DNA from: a virus
Strand: one strand, 5' to 3'
DNA length: 64,000 nucleotides
IMG/VR virus record: IMGVR_UViG_3300030117_006141
Span: 1 to 64,000 of that record
Position numbers and translations under genes: made by a program. The notes beneath the pieces are model-generated. The model saw nothing but the letters and a program-made list of their open reading frames with translations. It had not been told where the DNA came from and ran no database searches. Below, one piece after another: positions 46,301 to 53,712 of this stretch. Each line of letters starts with the position of its first letter. Position 1 is the first letter of the stretch.

Positions 46301-47143
46301 TTAGTTGAGGAATGAAGATTTAGGCATCGTTATCTGACCACGTTTTTCATATTCCAAGTATAGCTCTGCATAACTTTTCTTCAAACAATTTATAACCCTA
46401 GTTATATATAATGTCTTAACGTCAGTCATTTCTCTTATGACTATATATAATGCCTTTTTATTAAAATTTTCTATATTATGTCTCTCCCTGAATAGGGTCA
46501 ATATTGCATCTACTATTTTCAGGTCTCTCTGTTTGGTATATGTATTATACATATGTACCTCCCAATATGATATGAATTGATTCATGAAATTATACTGATC
46601 ATCCATAATACCTTCTCTAACTATCTCATTAGTCAGATCGCGCTGTGTATCTATTTTTAATATAGGGGCTTTATTAATTAATTTTTTATAATTTTTATTA
46701 TTATTAATAATCAAATAGTGTTTAGCCACTATACTAAAATATGAAAATGCCTTACCTTTATCAGGTGTAAACTTGTGCATCTTTTCTAATAGGAAAGAAA
46801 CCACCTCATGTTTAAGTTGTGTTGCTGTACAATTAAAATGATACAACTTAAATGTATGTATTATATTTTCAGATAGTTTAAGAAATGCTTTGTAAATATA
46901 CTCGTTAAATACTTTGTTGCGTAGCCTATCATTTGTATCATTATTATACGCGATAATAGCATCCTGCGTGTCATCAGTAAAATAATATTTTTTCTTAGGC
47001 CGTCCTCTTTTTCTCTTCGACTTCTGATATGCTCTTTTTTCTTCAGGCGATAAAGAGTCATAATATTTTTGTCTTTCCGCTTCTTCCTTAGCCCGCTTTT
47101 CAAGTCTAATATAAAATTGTTCTATAGCCGATTCTTTATTCAT
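46301..47143 (-). CDS. 55: late transcription sigma factor, gp55-like
   Basis: 280 residues (T4 gp55: 185). The region-2-like segment is FTPDKGKAFSYFSIVAKHYLIINNNKNYKK, which matches the gp55/marine-phage late sigma signature. The N-terminal ~50 residues are very charged and basic (KRKRGRPKKKYYF, an AT-hook-like RGRPKK). The C-terminus is helical. It should direct host RNA polymerase to late promoters; the ATATTTATAT sites in this window are candidates. It is coupled closely with the 92-residue gene (3-nt gap). No gp33 or gp45 partner is in the window. Confidence 0.82.
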   Translation of the reverse strand: MNKESAIEQFYIRLEKRAKEEAERQKYYDSLSPEEKRAYQKSKRKRGRPKKKYYFTDDTQDAIIAYNNDTNDRLRNKVFNEYIYKAFLKLSENIIHTFKLYHFNCTATQLKHEVVSFLLEKMHKFTPDKGKAFSYFSIVAKHYLIINNNKNYKKLINKAPILKIDTQRDLTNEIVREGIMDDQYNFMNQFISYWEVHMYNTYTKQRDLKIVDAILTLFRERHNIENFNKKALYIVIREMTDVKTLYITRVINCLKKSYAELYLEYEKRGQITMPKSSFLN

Positions 47144-47146
47144 AGA

Positions 47147-47425
47147 TTACTCATTAACCTTCACTATTAAATTTTCTAATGTTTCTATAATTTTTTTTAA
47201 CTCACTATATAATGATCCAACTTCATCATCCTTCTCAAACATTCCCCTTCTATCTATGGAACGTGCTTTTCTTAAAACGTCATTGGTTCTAGTGCTGATA
47301 TCATTCATCCATGTATTCATAAATTCAATATCATCTTCCTGTGCTTCATTTTTTCTGAGCAAATTCCAATTAGCAAATAAACTAACACATAATAGAATGC
47401 TCAATATTATTATAGCAATTAACAT
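47147..47425 (-). CDS. single-pass membrane protein with coiled coil
   Basis: 92 residues: an N-terminal transmembrane helix (MLIAIIILSILLCVSLFANW), then an acidic coiled-coil region (NEAQEDDIEFMNTWMNDISTR; LYSELKKIIETLENLIVKVNE). The start overlaps the stop of the HD gene by one base. Membrane-anchored, cytoplasmic or periplasmic coil; the function is not recognised. Confidence 0.65.
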   Translation of the reverse strand: MLIAIIILSILLCVSLFANWNLLRKNEAQEDDIEFMNTWMNDISTRTNDVLRKARSIDRRGMFEKDDEVGSLYSELKKIIETLENLIVKVNE

Positions 47426-48183
47426 TATTTATCTCCAAACAAATCACTAAAAATTTTATCAGTATTAATTGATTTTTTAGGATCCGAAATTGTATTAGAT
47501 TTTTTATAAGTGGATTTTGACACAGTCGGGTTATCCGATTTATTTTTTAACCATTTCTCGTATTCAATTCTAGACGCCATCATATCAGCATGGTGCAATA
47601 CATAAGGTAGATTTATTTGTAATCGTGTTGAAGGATTGTAGCCTATAAAATATGGTTTATTGGCATCATCAAACATACCGTCATGTGTTTTGATTCCCAG
47701 GAATTCATTAAAACTATATTTAATACCAAACTGATTTAATAAAAACAGACTCCTATCCGGAACCATAGAGAATGGTACTTCCGGGTTAGGTATGTATAAT
47801 GCGCCCTGATTCTTTCTGTGCCATTCACTAGGGTTTGGAATATATGCAGGTCCCTCCATATCACCTACTTTACCTAAGTCATGATTAAGGGCAGAGAATA
47901 TTAATTCTTCCCGAGTATATCCTTCACATTCCGATCCTAATGTTTTCCATAGCGCGTATGTTTGATCTGCACAGTTTATAACATTTAATACATGATCTAC
48001 GTAACCGCCAATAAAACAATTATGGAAATGTTCCTTAGAACTTGCAGGTGCATACATCATTCTATCTTGCATATGATTATATAATTCTACAAGTTTATCC
48101 TGTCGCTCGCCGCTAAATTCGGTAGCGATACATTCCATTAATTTATTCCAGTTGTCTAATAATTGTTGTTCGTCTAATTTCAT
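47425..48183 (-). CDS. HD-domain phosphohydrolase
   Basis: 252 residues. The HD motif set is present: HNCFIGGYVDHVLNV (first His), LNHDLGKVGD (H-D with DLGK), KTHDG and LPYVLHHADMMASRIEYE (final D). The family hydrolyses phosphates of nucleotides or RNA with divalent metals; the exact substrate is unknown. In phages such enzymes may serve dNTP supply or counter nucleotide signalling. Its C-terminal ~40 residues are a Lys/Ser-rich tail. It overlaps or abuts both neighbours, suggesting an operon that runs into the sigma factor gene. Confidence 0.85.
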   Translation of the reverse strand: MKLDEQQLLDNWNKLMECIATEFSGERQDKLVELYNHMQDRMMYAPASSKEHFHNCFIGGYVDHVLNVINCADQTYALWKTLGSECEGYTREELIFSALNHDLGKVGDMEGPAYIPNPSEWHRKNQGALYIPNPEVPFSMVPDRSLFLLNQFGIKYSFNEFLGIKTHDGMFDDANKPYFIGYNPSTRLQINLPYVLHHADMMASRIEYEKWLKNKSDNPTVSKSTYKKSNTISDPKKSINTDKIFSDLFGDK

Positions 48184-48184
48184 A

Positions 48185-48433
48185 TTATGATTTTTTTTGT
48201 GTAACCCTTAAATATTTTTTACCTATCTGTCTAACTTCGTATCTGAATCCTTGGTTTGTATTTATATTCATTATTTCCAAAAATTCATTTGCCGATTCTT
48301 TGCTATCAAACTCTAATGGATCTCCATGCGAGTCCAACATTAATACAGGCAAGTGTTTTTTCTTTCCAACCTCATTTGTAGTTGGATTGTAATGCCATTT
48401 TATTACAATATAAAATTCATTATGTCTACTCAT
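48185..48433 (-). CDS. small hypothetical
   Basis: 82 residues, mixed alpha/beta (EFYIVIKWHYNP, LPVLMLDSHGDPLEFDSKESANEFLEIMN, FRYEVRQIGKKYLRVTQ). No signal peptide, membrane helix or cysteines. The ESANEFLEIM pattern resembles small phage proteins with a SPOR-like alpha/beta layout, but this is only a resemblance. It overlaps the transglycosylase gene by 8 nt and ends 2 nt before the HD gene. Confidence 0.6.
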   Translation of the reverse strand: MSRHNEFYIVIKWHYNPTTNEVGKKKHLPVLMLDSHGDPLEFDSKESANEFLEIMNINTNQGFRYEVRQIGKKYLRVTQKKS

Positions 48434-49022
48434 TCGATGCTAATATATCTTCTACCTTATTCCAGTAGCCCATTGTGTATGGGTTATTAATTCCTCTTGG
48501 GCCTCCATTCCAACATCTTGCCATTTCTTCTGCTGTTGTTAATCCATAATATTCACAAAAGATTCTAAACATCTCATGCGATTTTTGTACATCCCACCTG
48601 TCTCCATAAGAATATCTTACATATGATTTTCTTCTTTCTAGAATTCTATTTACATCATCAACCATACACTTTCTAATCTGTAATATACCGACCGCATCTT
48701 CTTTTGGATTATATGCATTTGAATCACCACTACTCTCTACTTCCATTATAGCGTTGATTATATCTATCATATTACGTGCTGGTGGGGTTTCAAATATTTG
48801 ATATCTATTATTAAGTGAATCTAATTGTGACTCGAGTTCTTCCTGATATCTGTTATTAAATTCATCAAGTGCTTCATAGCATTCTACTTCTTCAGTAAGG
48901 GTTTCTATCTTTGTATTCAATCTTTCAATATTTCTGTTATATCTAAATGAGTTTAGAAACATGTATGCCATTAAGACAATCATTATAACAGTAAACGATG
49001 TATTATAATTTTTCTTATTCAT
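48426..49022 (-). CDS. membrane-anchored lytic transglycosylase (SLT-like)
   Basis: 198 residues. An N-terminal signal anchor (FTVIMIVLMAYMFLNSF) is followed by a coiled spacer (NRNIERLNTKIETLTEEVECYEALDEF). The SLT-type domain shows IMEVESSGDSNAYNPKEDAVGILQI (catalytic Glu in EVESSGD) and ARCWNGGPRGINNPYTMGYW. Such enzymes cleave peptidoglycan and would serve lysis or cell-wall passage. No ribosome site is seen; the start is preceded by AT-rich sequence. It is an endolysin candidate, though anchoring by a signal anchor is unusual. Confidence 0.82.
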   Translation of the reverse strand: MNKKNYNTSFTVIMIVLMAYMFLNSFRYNRNIERLNTKIETLTEEVECYEALDEFNNRYQEELESQLDSLNNRYQIFETPPARNMIDIINAIMEVESSGDSNAYNPKEDAVGILQIRKCMVDDVNRILERRKSYVRYSYGDRWDVQKSHEMFRIFCEYYGLTTAEEMARCWNGGPRGINNPYTMGYWNKVEDILASNE

Positions 49023-49032
49023 AATTATTTAT

Positions 49033-49290
49033 TTATTCAAATTCACCATATAGGTTATATCTTTTCGGTGGTTCTGGTTCCGGTTCTGATATGTCTTGTT
49101 CGTGGTATATGTATACCTTTCCCTCGCCTGCCTTTATCACATAATCTTTTTCCTTCGTTTGCTGGAAGACCCATTCTATGCCTGCAGTCAATGATTCAAA
49201 TATCGTATTATCATTATCAGCAGGAGTCCATCTATCACCCGGAGGGAATCTCTTTAATACCAATTTTAATTTAATATCTTTTTCTGCCAT
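49033..49290 (-). CDS. small hypothetical
   Basis: 85 residues. LKLVLKRFPPGDRWTPADNDNTIFESLTAGIEWVFQQTKEKDYVIKAGEGKVYIYHE suggests a small alpha/beta fold; the tail is acidic and proline-rich (SEPEPEPPKRYNLYGEFE). No motif of known function. Ten bases separate it from the transglycosylase gene; no Shine-Dalgarno is visible. Confidence 0.6.
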   Translation of the reverse strand: MAEKDIKLKLVLKRFPPGDRWTPADNDNTIFESLTAGIEWVFQQTKEKDYVIKAGEGKVYIYHEQDISEPEPEPPKRYNLYGEFE

Positions 49291-49291
49291 A

Positions 49292-49510
49292 TTAATCTTT
49301 CAATAACCGTTTAATATCTTTTTCTTTTGATGAAGGATTTTCACCAAATGCTTCTTCGATGCTTTTATTATTATATCCCAAAGCACCAGCTAGTCTCTTA
49401 CATATCATTTTGAAATCCCATATATCCAAATTTTCTCTGACGTCCATCTCTATCTTCTGTGCTTCTTTAGAATATGTTCCTCTTGTATAAATGATCTTAT
49501 CCATCTCCAT
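49292..49510 (-). CDS. small hypothetical
   Basis: 72 residues from the first ATG, or 70 from an ATG two codons later that is better spaced behind GGGAG. Helical and charged (YSKEAQKIEMDVRENLDIWDFKMICKRLAGAL). It overlaps the upstream membrane-protein gene by 14 nt. The family is not recognised. Confidence 0.55.
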   Translation of the reverse strand: MEMDKIIYTRGTYSKEAQKIEMDVRENLDIWDFKMICKRLAGALGYNNKSIEEAFGENPSSKEKDIKRLLKD

Positions 49511-49742
49511 CTCTCCCAGCTAGATAATTTAATGTGGCTCCTATTAAAGCTAAACCCAACACTGATAATAATAATATTTTTAAACAAAATGTATACGTTA
49601 TTTTTGCCATGAACAATCCAAATGAAAAGTTCCACCCTATCATTAATGGTCCTGCTAGCATTGCACAAAAAATAAAAGTACATGCTAATATAAATAATAA
49701 AGCCGTTGCCTTATATACGATTGGTTGTAATTTTTCTTTCAT
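49497..49742 (-). CDS. small two-helix membrane protein, possibly leaderless
   Basis: 81 residues with two hydrophobic segments (ATALLFILACTFIFCAMLAGPLMIG and KILLLSVLGLALIGATLNYLAG). The ATG lies only 4 nt after the -7 box of the promoter at 49746-49777, so an mRNA from that promoter would start at or near the ATG. No Shine-Dalgarno. Holin-like size, but no specific evidence for that role. Confidence 0.55.
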   Translation of the reverse strand: MKEKLQPIVYKATALLFILACTFIFCAMLAGPLMIGWNFSFGLFMAKITYTFCLKILLLSVLGLALIGATLNYLAGRDGDG

Positions 49743-49745
49743 ACT

Positions 49746-49777
49746 ATATTATACAAAAATTATTTGAATTATCCAAA
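49746..49777 (-). promoter_or_regulatory. host-like promoter, TTTG-N20-TATAATAT
   Basis: The minus strand has TTTG (49777-49774), exactly 20 nt, then TATAATAT (49753-49746). The spacer begins GATAATTCAAATAATTTTT, nearly identical to the sites at 54720 and 26515. It partly overlaps the gap after the zinc-ribbon gene and points at the two-helix membrane protein. Confidence 0.62.
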
Positions 49778-50287
49778 TTATTTGAATTTTTTTAATTCAC
49801 GTTCGATTTTTCTAATGGATACACCTATAGCTTTAATATCTTTCTTAAGCTTGGCCTTATTTTGTTTCTTCTTCAACTTATGTAACTCGACCATTAACCT
49901 ATTACGCTTATCCGCTTTTTGGAATTTATTTAATTTTCTTTCCTGCTTTTTCTTCTTCTTTATTTTAGTAATAGGTAATGTTCCTTTAAGATCAGGTTGC
50001 TCAACACCCTTATGATATACAGTGCCATCCTTGTGAACATATACATTCATAAAATGCCAACCCGGTGGCTTATCAGACTTTTTCTTTGTAATAATATTAG
50101 GGGGTTCCGTCATATTATGGACACATATATAACATGTGACTGCAGTAGCATCTTCACCTACTTCAGTTAATGCTCCACATTCCCTGCATTCCATATGTCT
50201 GTATTTAACATCAGGGAGCCTATTCCATCTGTTAATTTTTAAATACTTAACTTCATAATTTATCTTATCTTTAGTCTTTGTTGCCAT
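49778..50287 (-). CDS. zinc-ribbon protein with basic tail
   Basis: 169 residues. Two CxxC pairs form a zinc ribbon: MECRECGALTEVGEDATAVTCYICV (about residues 32-56). A conserved block follows (KPPGWHFMNVYVHKDGTVYHKGVEQPDLKGTLP, about 73-105). The last ~65 residues are highly basic and helical (KKKKKQERKLNKFQKADKRN). The composition suggests nucleic-acid binding. I recall similar proteins in marine phages but no defined function. No Shine-Dalgarno. Confidence 0.7.
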   Translation of the reverse strand: MATKTKDKINYEVKYLKINRWNRLPDVKYRHMECRECGALTEVGEDATAVTCYICVHNMTEPPNIITKKKSDKPPGWHFMNVYVHKDGTVYHKGVEQPDLKGTLPITKIKKKKKQERKLNKFQKADKRNRLMVELHKLKKKQNKAKLKKDIKAIGVSIRKIERELKKFK

Positions 50288-50299
50288 ATATAAAATTTA

Positions 50300-51484
50300 T
50301 TAGTTTAATGGTTTAGGCCTTTTCTTATCGGCCTTTTTTTCTTGTACAGCATTTGATTTTTTTACAAATACCTTCTCTTGTTCTGGTTCTCCATATACTT
50401 TATAAGTATCAACCTCTTTCATTTCCAAACCTGACTTATCAGATGGATTGTCTTTGTTCTCAGGTATAAAAGATTCTAAGTCACTAAAATAATCTTCTTC
50501 ACCATCACCCCACTTTTCTTTTAATTCATCCAAAGTATATGGTGTGTCAAATTCCAATCCAGGTGGGCAAGATGCTTTAACTTGCTCATCAAAATCCATC
50601 GCAGGCTCTGATGAATATATAAACTCCTCACCATCTGGTATATCTTTAATATCATCTTTGTTGGTTACAACTCTTATACCATCTTTTTTAATTTGGGAAA
50701 ATGCAAAGTTGGCTGCTACGACCATCGCAATCGCCAATGGATCAAATACAAATATAATTAATAATAAAAACCAATTAACAACTTGACCCATATCCTTACC
50801 AGTTGTTTCTGATAGATATTTTAATGGACCCAGTTCTCTTTGTTCTTCATTACCAATTTCTAATTCTAGTAGTTCTGTATCAATCCTCATCACAGAATCC
50901 ATTACAGCTTCTAATCTTAGATTTACATTATCCCTATCAACAATTGTTGATTCTAATTCTTTTTGTAATGCTCTTCTTGTAGAACTAGACGTTGTTGTAA
51001 TTACCTGCTGTGCAGTCTCATCCCAATAGGATACGGATGTCGGATTTGAAAGTGATGTCCTCAGATCAGATATAGTTGTATTTAATTGTGTCTTCTCTAT
51101 ATTAAGATCAGTCTTCTGTTCTTCAAACCTATTTTGTTTAGTTTGCAATACAGCTAATGACTTATCTAAAAATTCGGACTTGGTGGCAGTTTCTTGGTAT
51201 GCCCCGGATAAGAATCCGTATATACCACCACTCGTAATTACCATCAAAACAAATACAGCTATCGACAAATAAAATCGTAACCACTTATTAATAGTCCCCC
51301 AATATTGATATAATAAAGAAGCCACCACAAGTTTTGCAAACTCGAGTGACCCAGCCATTATGATTACTTGGGTTGATGCTCCCGCGAATAGTTTACTCAA
51401 TCCGAACACAGAATAAAATGCCGCAGATCCAGAAACCAATAAAGCCGCGAGGCCTATTAATAATGGAAACAATCTTTTTTTCAT
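50300..51484 (-). CDS. multi-pass membrane protein with periplasmic coiled coil
   Basis: 394 residues. Transmembrane helices are predicted at about 5-27, 37-58, 68-92 and 235-260 (FLLLIIFVFDPLAIAMVVAANFAF). Between helices 3 and 4 lies a ~135-residue coiled-coil segment (LAVLQTKQNRFEEQKTDLNIEKTQL; RRALQKELESTIVDRDNVNLRLEAV). The C-terminal ~125 residues are acidic and cytoplasmic. It may act in superinfection exclusion, membrane remodelling or lysis control; none is shown by sequence. The start overlaps the stop of the 61-residue gene by one base. Confidence 0.7.
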   Translation of the reverse strand: MKKRLFPLLIGLAALLVSGSAAFYSVFGLSKLFAGASTQVIIMAGSLEFAKLVVASLLYQYWGTINKWLRFYLSIAVFVLMVITSGGIYGFLSGAYQETATKSEFLDKSLAVLQTKQNRFEEQKTDLNIEKTQLNTTISDLRTSLSNPTSVSYWDETAQQVITTTSSSTRRALQKELESTIVDRDNVNLRLEAVMDSVMRIDTELLELEIGNEEQRELGPLKYLSETTGKDMGQVVNWFLLLIIFVFDPLAIAMVVAANFAFSQIKKDGIRVVTNKDDIKDIPDGEEFIYSSEPAMDFDEQVKASCPPGLEFDTPYTLDELKEKWGDGEEDYFSDLESFIPENKDNPSDKSGLEMKEVDTYKVYGEPEQEKVFVKKSNAVQEKKADKKRPKPLN

Positions 51485-51669
51485 TATTGTGCGCTATCGT
51501 AATTTAATGATATCTTTTGTTGAACCTCTAAAATATGTTCTTTAGCTTGTGCAATTCTTTTCATCGCCTCAGGTGCACTAATATGAGACTTGTCAATTCC
51601 TTGGTATGTCGACTCTAATAAATTAGTAGCTTTCTCCAAGTTGTTCTCGATCATTTGTTTATACTTCAT
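51484..51669 (-). CDS. small helical hypothetical
   Basis: 61 residues, fully helical and charged (MIENNLEKATNLLESTYQGID; EAMKRIAQAKEHILEVQQKI). A strong AAGGAGAA lies 6 nt before the start, unusual among genes in this half of the window. It is coupled to the downstream multi-pass membrane protein by a one-base overlap. The function is unknown. Confidence 0.6.
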   Translation of the reverse strand: MKYKQMIENNLEKATNLLESTYQGIDKSHISAPEAMKRIAQAKEHILEVQQKISLNYDSAQ

Positions 51670-51778
51670 GTAGTATTCTCCTTAATAATATATTAATAAT
51701 TATATAATAATAATAAAATATAATAAATAATAAAATAATTATATTATATACTATATTACATATTATATTATATGTTTA
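51670..51778. other. extremely AT-rich untranslated leader
   Basis: About 110 nt with almost no G or C, made of TAATAAT/TATAT strings. No gene is seen. It lies between the promoter at 51779-51810 and the 51669 start and would be the 5' leader. An easily melted element (for example an origin-like site) is possible but unsupported. Confidence 0.5.
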
Positions 51779-51810
51779 TTAATATAATAAAAATTTTTCA
51801 TAAAAGCAAC
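51779..51810 (-). promoter_or_regulatory. host-like promoter, GTTG-N20-TATATTAA
   Basis: The minus strand has GTTG (51810-51807), 20 nt, then TATATTAA (51786-51779). Same architecture as the other host-like sites. It faces the 61-residue / multi-pass membrane-protein pair across a ~108-nt AT-rich leader. Confidence 0.58.
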
Positions 51811-51821
51811 CTTTTACGCAA

Positions 51822-52055
51822 TTATTTTTCAATTATTTTTGCCTCTTCAATAACCTCACAAATTAAGTATTGTTCTGTCATTGCCGTGCGCATTACATGA
51901 TTACCACCAATATGATCCCTCCAAGCCTGTAATATTTTCATTCTATTCTCGTGGGTGTCTGATACACCATATGGTCTAGGATCTAAATTGTGTTCTTTAA
52001 TCTTTCTCAAGATTCTATATGCTTTGCCGTTATTATAAAATATGTTTTCGTACAT
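51822..52055 (-). CDS. small hypothetical
   Basis: 77 residues (YENIFYNNGKAYRILRKIKEHNLDPRPYGVSDTHENRMKILQAWRDHIGGNHVM..., then an EEAKIIEK tail). Helical, with two His-containing segments; no known motif. No Shine-Dalgarno. An 11-bp inverted repeat (GGTGGACTGGA) lies just upstream at 52062-52072, its partner at 52567-52577 beyond the Hsp20 gene. Confidence 0.55.
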   Translation of the reverse strand: MYENIFYNNGKAYRILRKIKEHNLDPRPYGVSDTHENRMKILQAWRDHIGGNHVMRTAMTEQYLICEVIEEAKIIEK

Positions 52056-52061
52056 AACTAG

Positions 52062-52577
52062 GGTGGACTGGAATTACCTAAATATAACCTACTTGATTGT
52101 TATAGTCTTTGGTTTGCTTTCTTCAGACACAGGCACCTGTATCATTAATAAACCATTTTGCATTGATGCATTGATTGTGGTAAGATCATACTTTGGACTT
52201 ACCTTCCATCCCATATCAAAACTTCTTCTAGCTATACCCTTATGGATATAATCATTAGCTTCTATATTTGAAGGGTTTGATTCAACTGATGGTTTTTTAT
52301 AAGCAACCTTCAAAGTATTGCCTTCAGTTGTAATACTGATATCGTCTTTCTCTAATCCAACGCAAGCGATATCAAAACATAATTCACCCATATCATTAGT
52401 ATAAATGTCTACAGGGTAATTAGGTTTCTGTTCCACAAATGATTGGAACATTGATTCATTGTCAAAAAAATTTCTGAATAATAGGTCCGTTGGTAAGAAC
52501 CTCTCTTGTAAGAATGTTGTCATAATTAAATCTCCTTAAATAATTTAATGTTAATATAAGGCGTCATCCAGTCCACC
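52062..52577. repeat. 11-bp inverted repeat flanking the Hsp20 gene
   Basis: GGTGGACTGGA on the plus strand at 52062-52072 and its exact complement TCCAGTCCACC at 52567-52577 bracket the Hsp20 gene. The arms are perfect. They may be regulatory sites, a remnant of insertion of the gene, or chance. Confidence 0.4.
52089..52523 (-). CDS. small heat-shock protein, Hsp20/alpha-crystallin family
   Basis: 144 residues. The alpha-crystallin core is visible: NYPVDIYTNDMGELCFDIACVGLEKDDISITTEGNTLKVAYKK, then KGIARRSFDMGWKVSPKYDL and NGLLMIQVPVSEESKPKTITIK. The final TITIK is in the place of the I-x-I anchor. This ATP-independent chaperone holds unfolding proteins and is common in marine T4-like phages, where it may assist virion assembly. 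GGAG lies 8 nt before the start. Confidence 0.92.
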   Translation of the reverse strand: MTTFLQERFLPTDLLFRNFFDNESMFQSFVEQKPNYPVDIYTNDMGELCFDIACVGLEKDDISITTEGNTLKVAYKKPSVESNPSNIEANDYIHKGIARRSFDMGWKVSPKYDLTTINASMQNGLLMIQVPVSEESKPKTITIK

Positions 52578-52601
52578 TTTATTATAATTATATGTTAACC
52601 T

Positions 52602-53198
52602 CTATTTTAGATCAAATATGTAAGTATGCAATTCTTCTCCTTCTCTCATAGTAGTTCTATACTCATAAGAAGTTACGCCTCTCACAGCTTCAATCATTTC
52701 TTTTGCTTTATCTAATATTGTTATCTCATTTGAAGACAAAGCTAATTTGTCATTTATAACAGTCATTTGGAGTGAACCTGTTTTAGAACCCGGGGTGTCA
52801 ACAAGATCATCGGGTAATAACGATTTGCCCTTCTCCAGTCTATCCGTATAATAATGTTTTAGTTTAATAGACAATGATTCCCACCATTTTGCAAATTCGG
52901 GTTTAGAGTTCTTAAACCATTCAGCTGCTTCATCGTCAGTCAATGCATCCCATACCTCATTAACGTCTGGTAGATTGTGTTCGAGGTGTTTGAACCAATT
53001 TATAATCCTATCATAAGCTTTCTTTTCACTAGATAACCCTGTTGTGTATATAGCATTATATGGTCTGGTAGGATCGAACGTCATCCGTTTATTTGGGTAA
53101 GACTTCTTTGGATTAATATACTCAACAAAAGTCCAATCCTTATATTTGAATTTGTTTAACATATTATCTTCCCATGTTCCGTTATTATCTGTTATCAT
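52602..53198 (-). CDS. hypothetical protein downstream of the tmRNA
   Basis: 198 residues from the first ATG, which has no close ribosome site. An ATG at residue 13 (MLNKFKYKDW) lies behind GGGAAG and may be the real start. Features: FDPTRPYNAIYTTG, a helical DALTDDEAAEWFKNSKPEFAKWWESLS block and a C-terminal beta segment (YEYRTTMREGEELHTYIFDLK). No known family. It may be transcribed together with the tmRNA precursor, whose 3' end is ~25 nt upstream. Confidence 0.65.
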   Translation of the reverse strand: MITDNNGTWEDNMLNKFKYKDWTFVEYINPKKSYPNKRMTFDPTRPYNAIYTTGLSSEKKAYDRIINWFKHLEHNLPDVNEVWDALTDDEAAEWFKNSKPEFAKWWESLSIKLKHYYTDRLEKGKSLLPDDLVDTPGSKTGSLQMTVINDKLALSSNEITILDKAKEMIEAVRGVTSYEYRTTMREGEELHTYIFDLK

Positions 53199-53221
53199 AC
53201 GCAGTAAATTTTAACCTCTAG

Positions 53222-53444
53222 CCTCCGGGATTTTGACGACATGATCCCTGTTCGCCGTTGGGTCAGGGTGCCTATCAGGCAGCCATCGCCATTTCAACTT
53301 GTTCGCCAGTTGTTACGGTGACCTTCCTTATATCCTTATCATCCTGTCAAATCCGATCATCCCCATGTCGTAAATATCTTTTAGTGGAGATGGAGGGAAT
53401 CGAACCCTCGTCCAAGAATGTAGCTAATACAAGTACTAGCGGTC
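53222..53444 (-). ncRNA. ssrA: circularly permuted (two-piece) tmRNA
   Basis: Reading the minus strand: first an acceptor piece (~53444-53385) with T arm GGACGAGGGTTCGATTCC and 3' acceptor strand CATCTCC-A. A ~20-nt intervening segment follows (53384-53365). Then the coding piece starts GGGGATG...GGATTTGACAGG (5' end at 53364), the conserved tmRNA 5' end. GGGGATG pairs with CATCTCC (one G-U). The tag frame is 53307-53278 (GEQVEMAMAA) with tandem stops TGA TAG inside a TGCC/GGCA hairpin, then a CCCTG/CAGGG hairpin. The CCA is not encoded. It frees stalled ribosomes and tags nascent chains; host SmpB would be needed. The 3' border of the coding piece is approximate. Confidence 0.88.
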
Positions 53445-53456
53445 ATATATAAATAT
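53445..53456 (-). promoter_or_regulatory. ATATTTATATAT element directly before the tmRNA
   Basis: The minus strand reads ATATTTATATAT immediately 5' of the acceptor piece and touching the stop of the 80-residue gene. It matches the candidate late-promoter core, so the tmRNA precursor could start here; alternatively it is just the AT-rich gene end. Confidence 0.35.
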
Positions 53457-53699
53457 CTACTTCTTCCTTAATAATTTAACTAGTTTGGCACATTTTTCAT
53501 ATTCCTCTGTTCCGGTAAAGTAATCTATTAAACTATTAATAGCCTCTTTACCCTCCGGATCGTCTAACATCCAATACGCTTCAGGTAGGCTGTCCCAGTC
53601 ATAACCTTTAATTATAAAGTCATATGTATTACGCATTGCTTCATCAGCCAATTCCTGATCAAGCTCATTATTCTCCATGTCTTTATAAAAGTCTTCCAT
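53457..53699 (-). CDS. small protein with UVR-like C-terminal motif
   Basis: 80 residues, acidic. The C-terminus (LIDYFTGTEEYEKCAKLVKLLRKK) resembles the UVR-type helix pair (xxEYEKAAxLRDxI) and matches the end of the protein at 56252 (LMEYFIKTEEYEKCGKLKQM). The N-terminal part (DFYKDMENNELDQELADEAM, then GYDWDSLPEAYWMLDDP) is helical. Role unknown; perhaps a protein-protein contact helix. No Shine-Dalgarno. Confidence 0.6.
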   Translation of the reverse strand: MEDFYKDMENNELDQELADEAMRNTYDFIIKGYDWDSLPEAYWMLDDPEGKEAINSLIDYFTGTEEYEKCAKLVKLLRKK

Positions 53700-53712
53700 A
53701 TATTAATAAATA

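Noticed and set aside
46861-47103. Second minus-strand frame inside the sigma factor gene
   Set aside because: Basic repetitive sequence caused by the Lys/Arg-rich N-terminus of the sigma factor.
53385-53412. T-arm-like sequence taken alone as a tRNA gene
   Set aside because: No anticodon arm; the 5' partner GGGGATG and tag frame downstream show it is the tmRNA acceptor piece.
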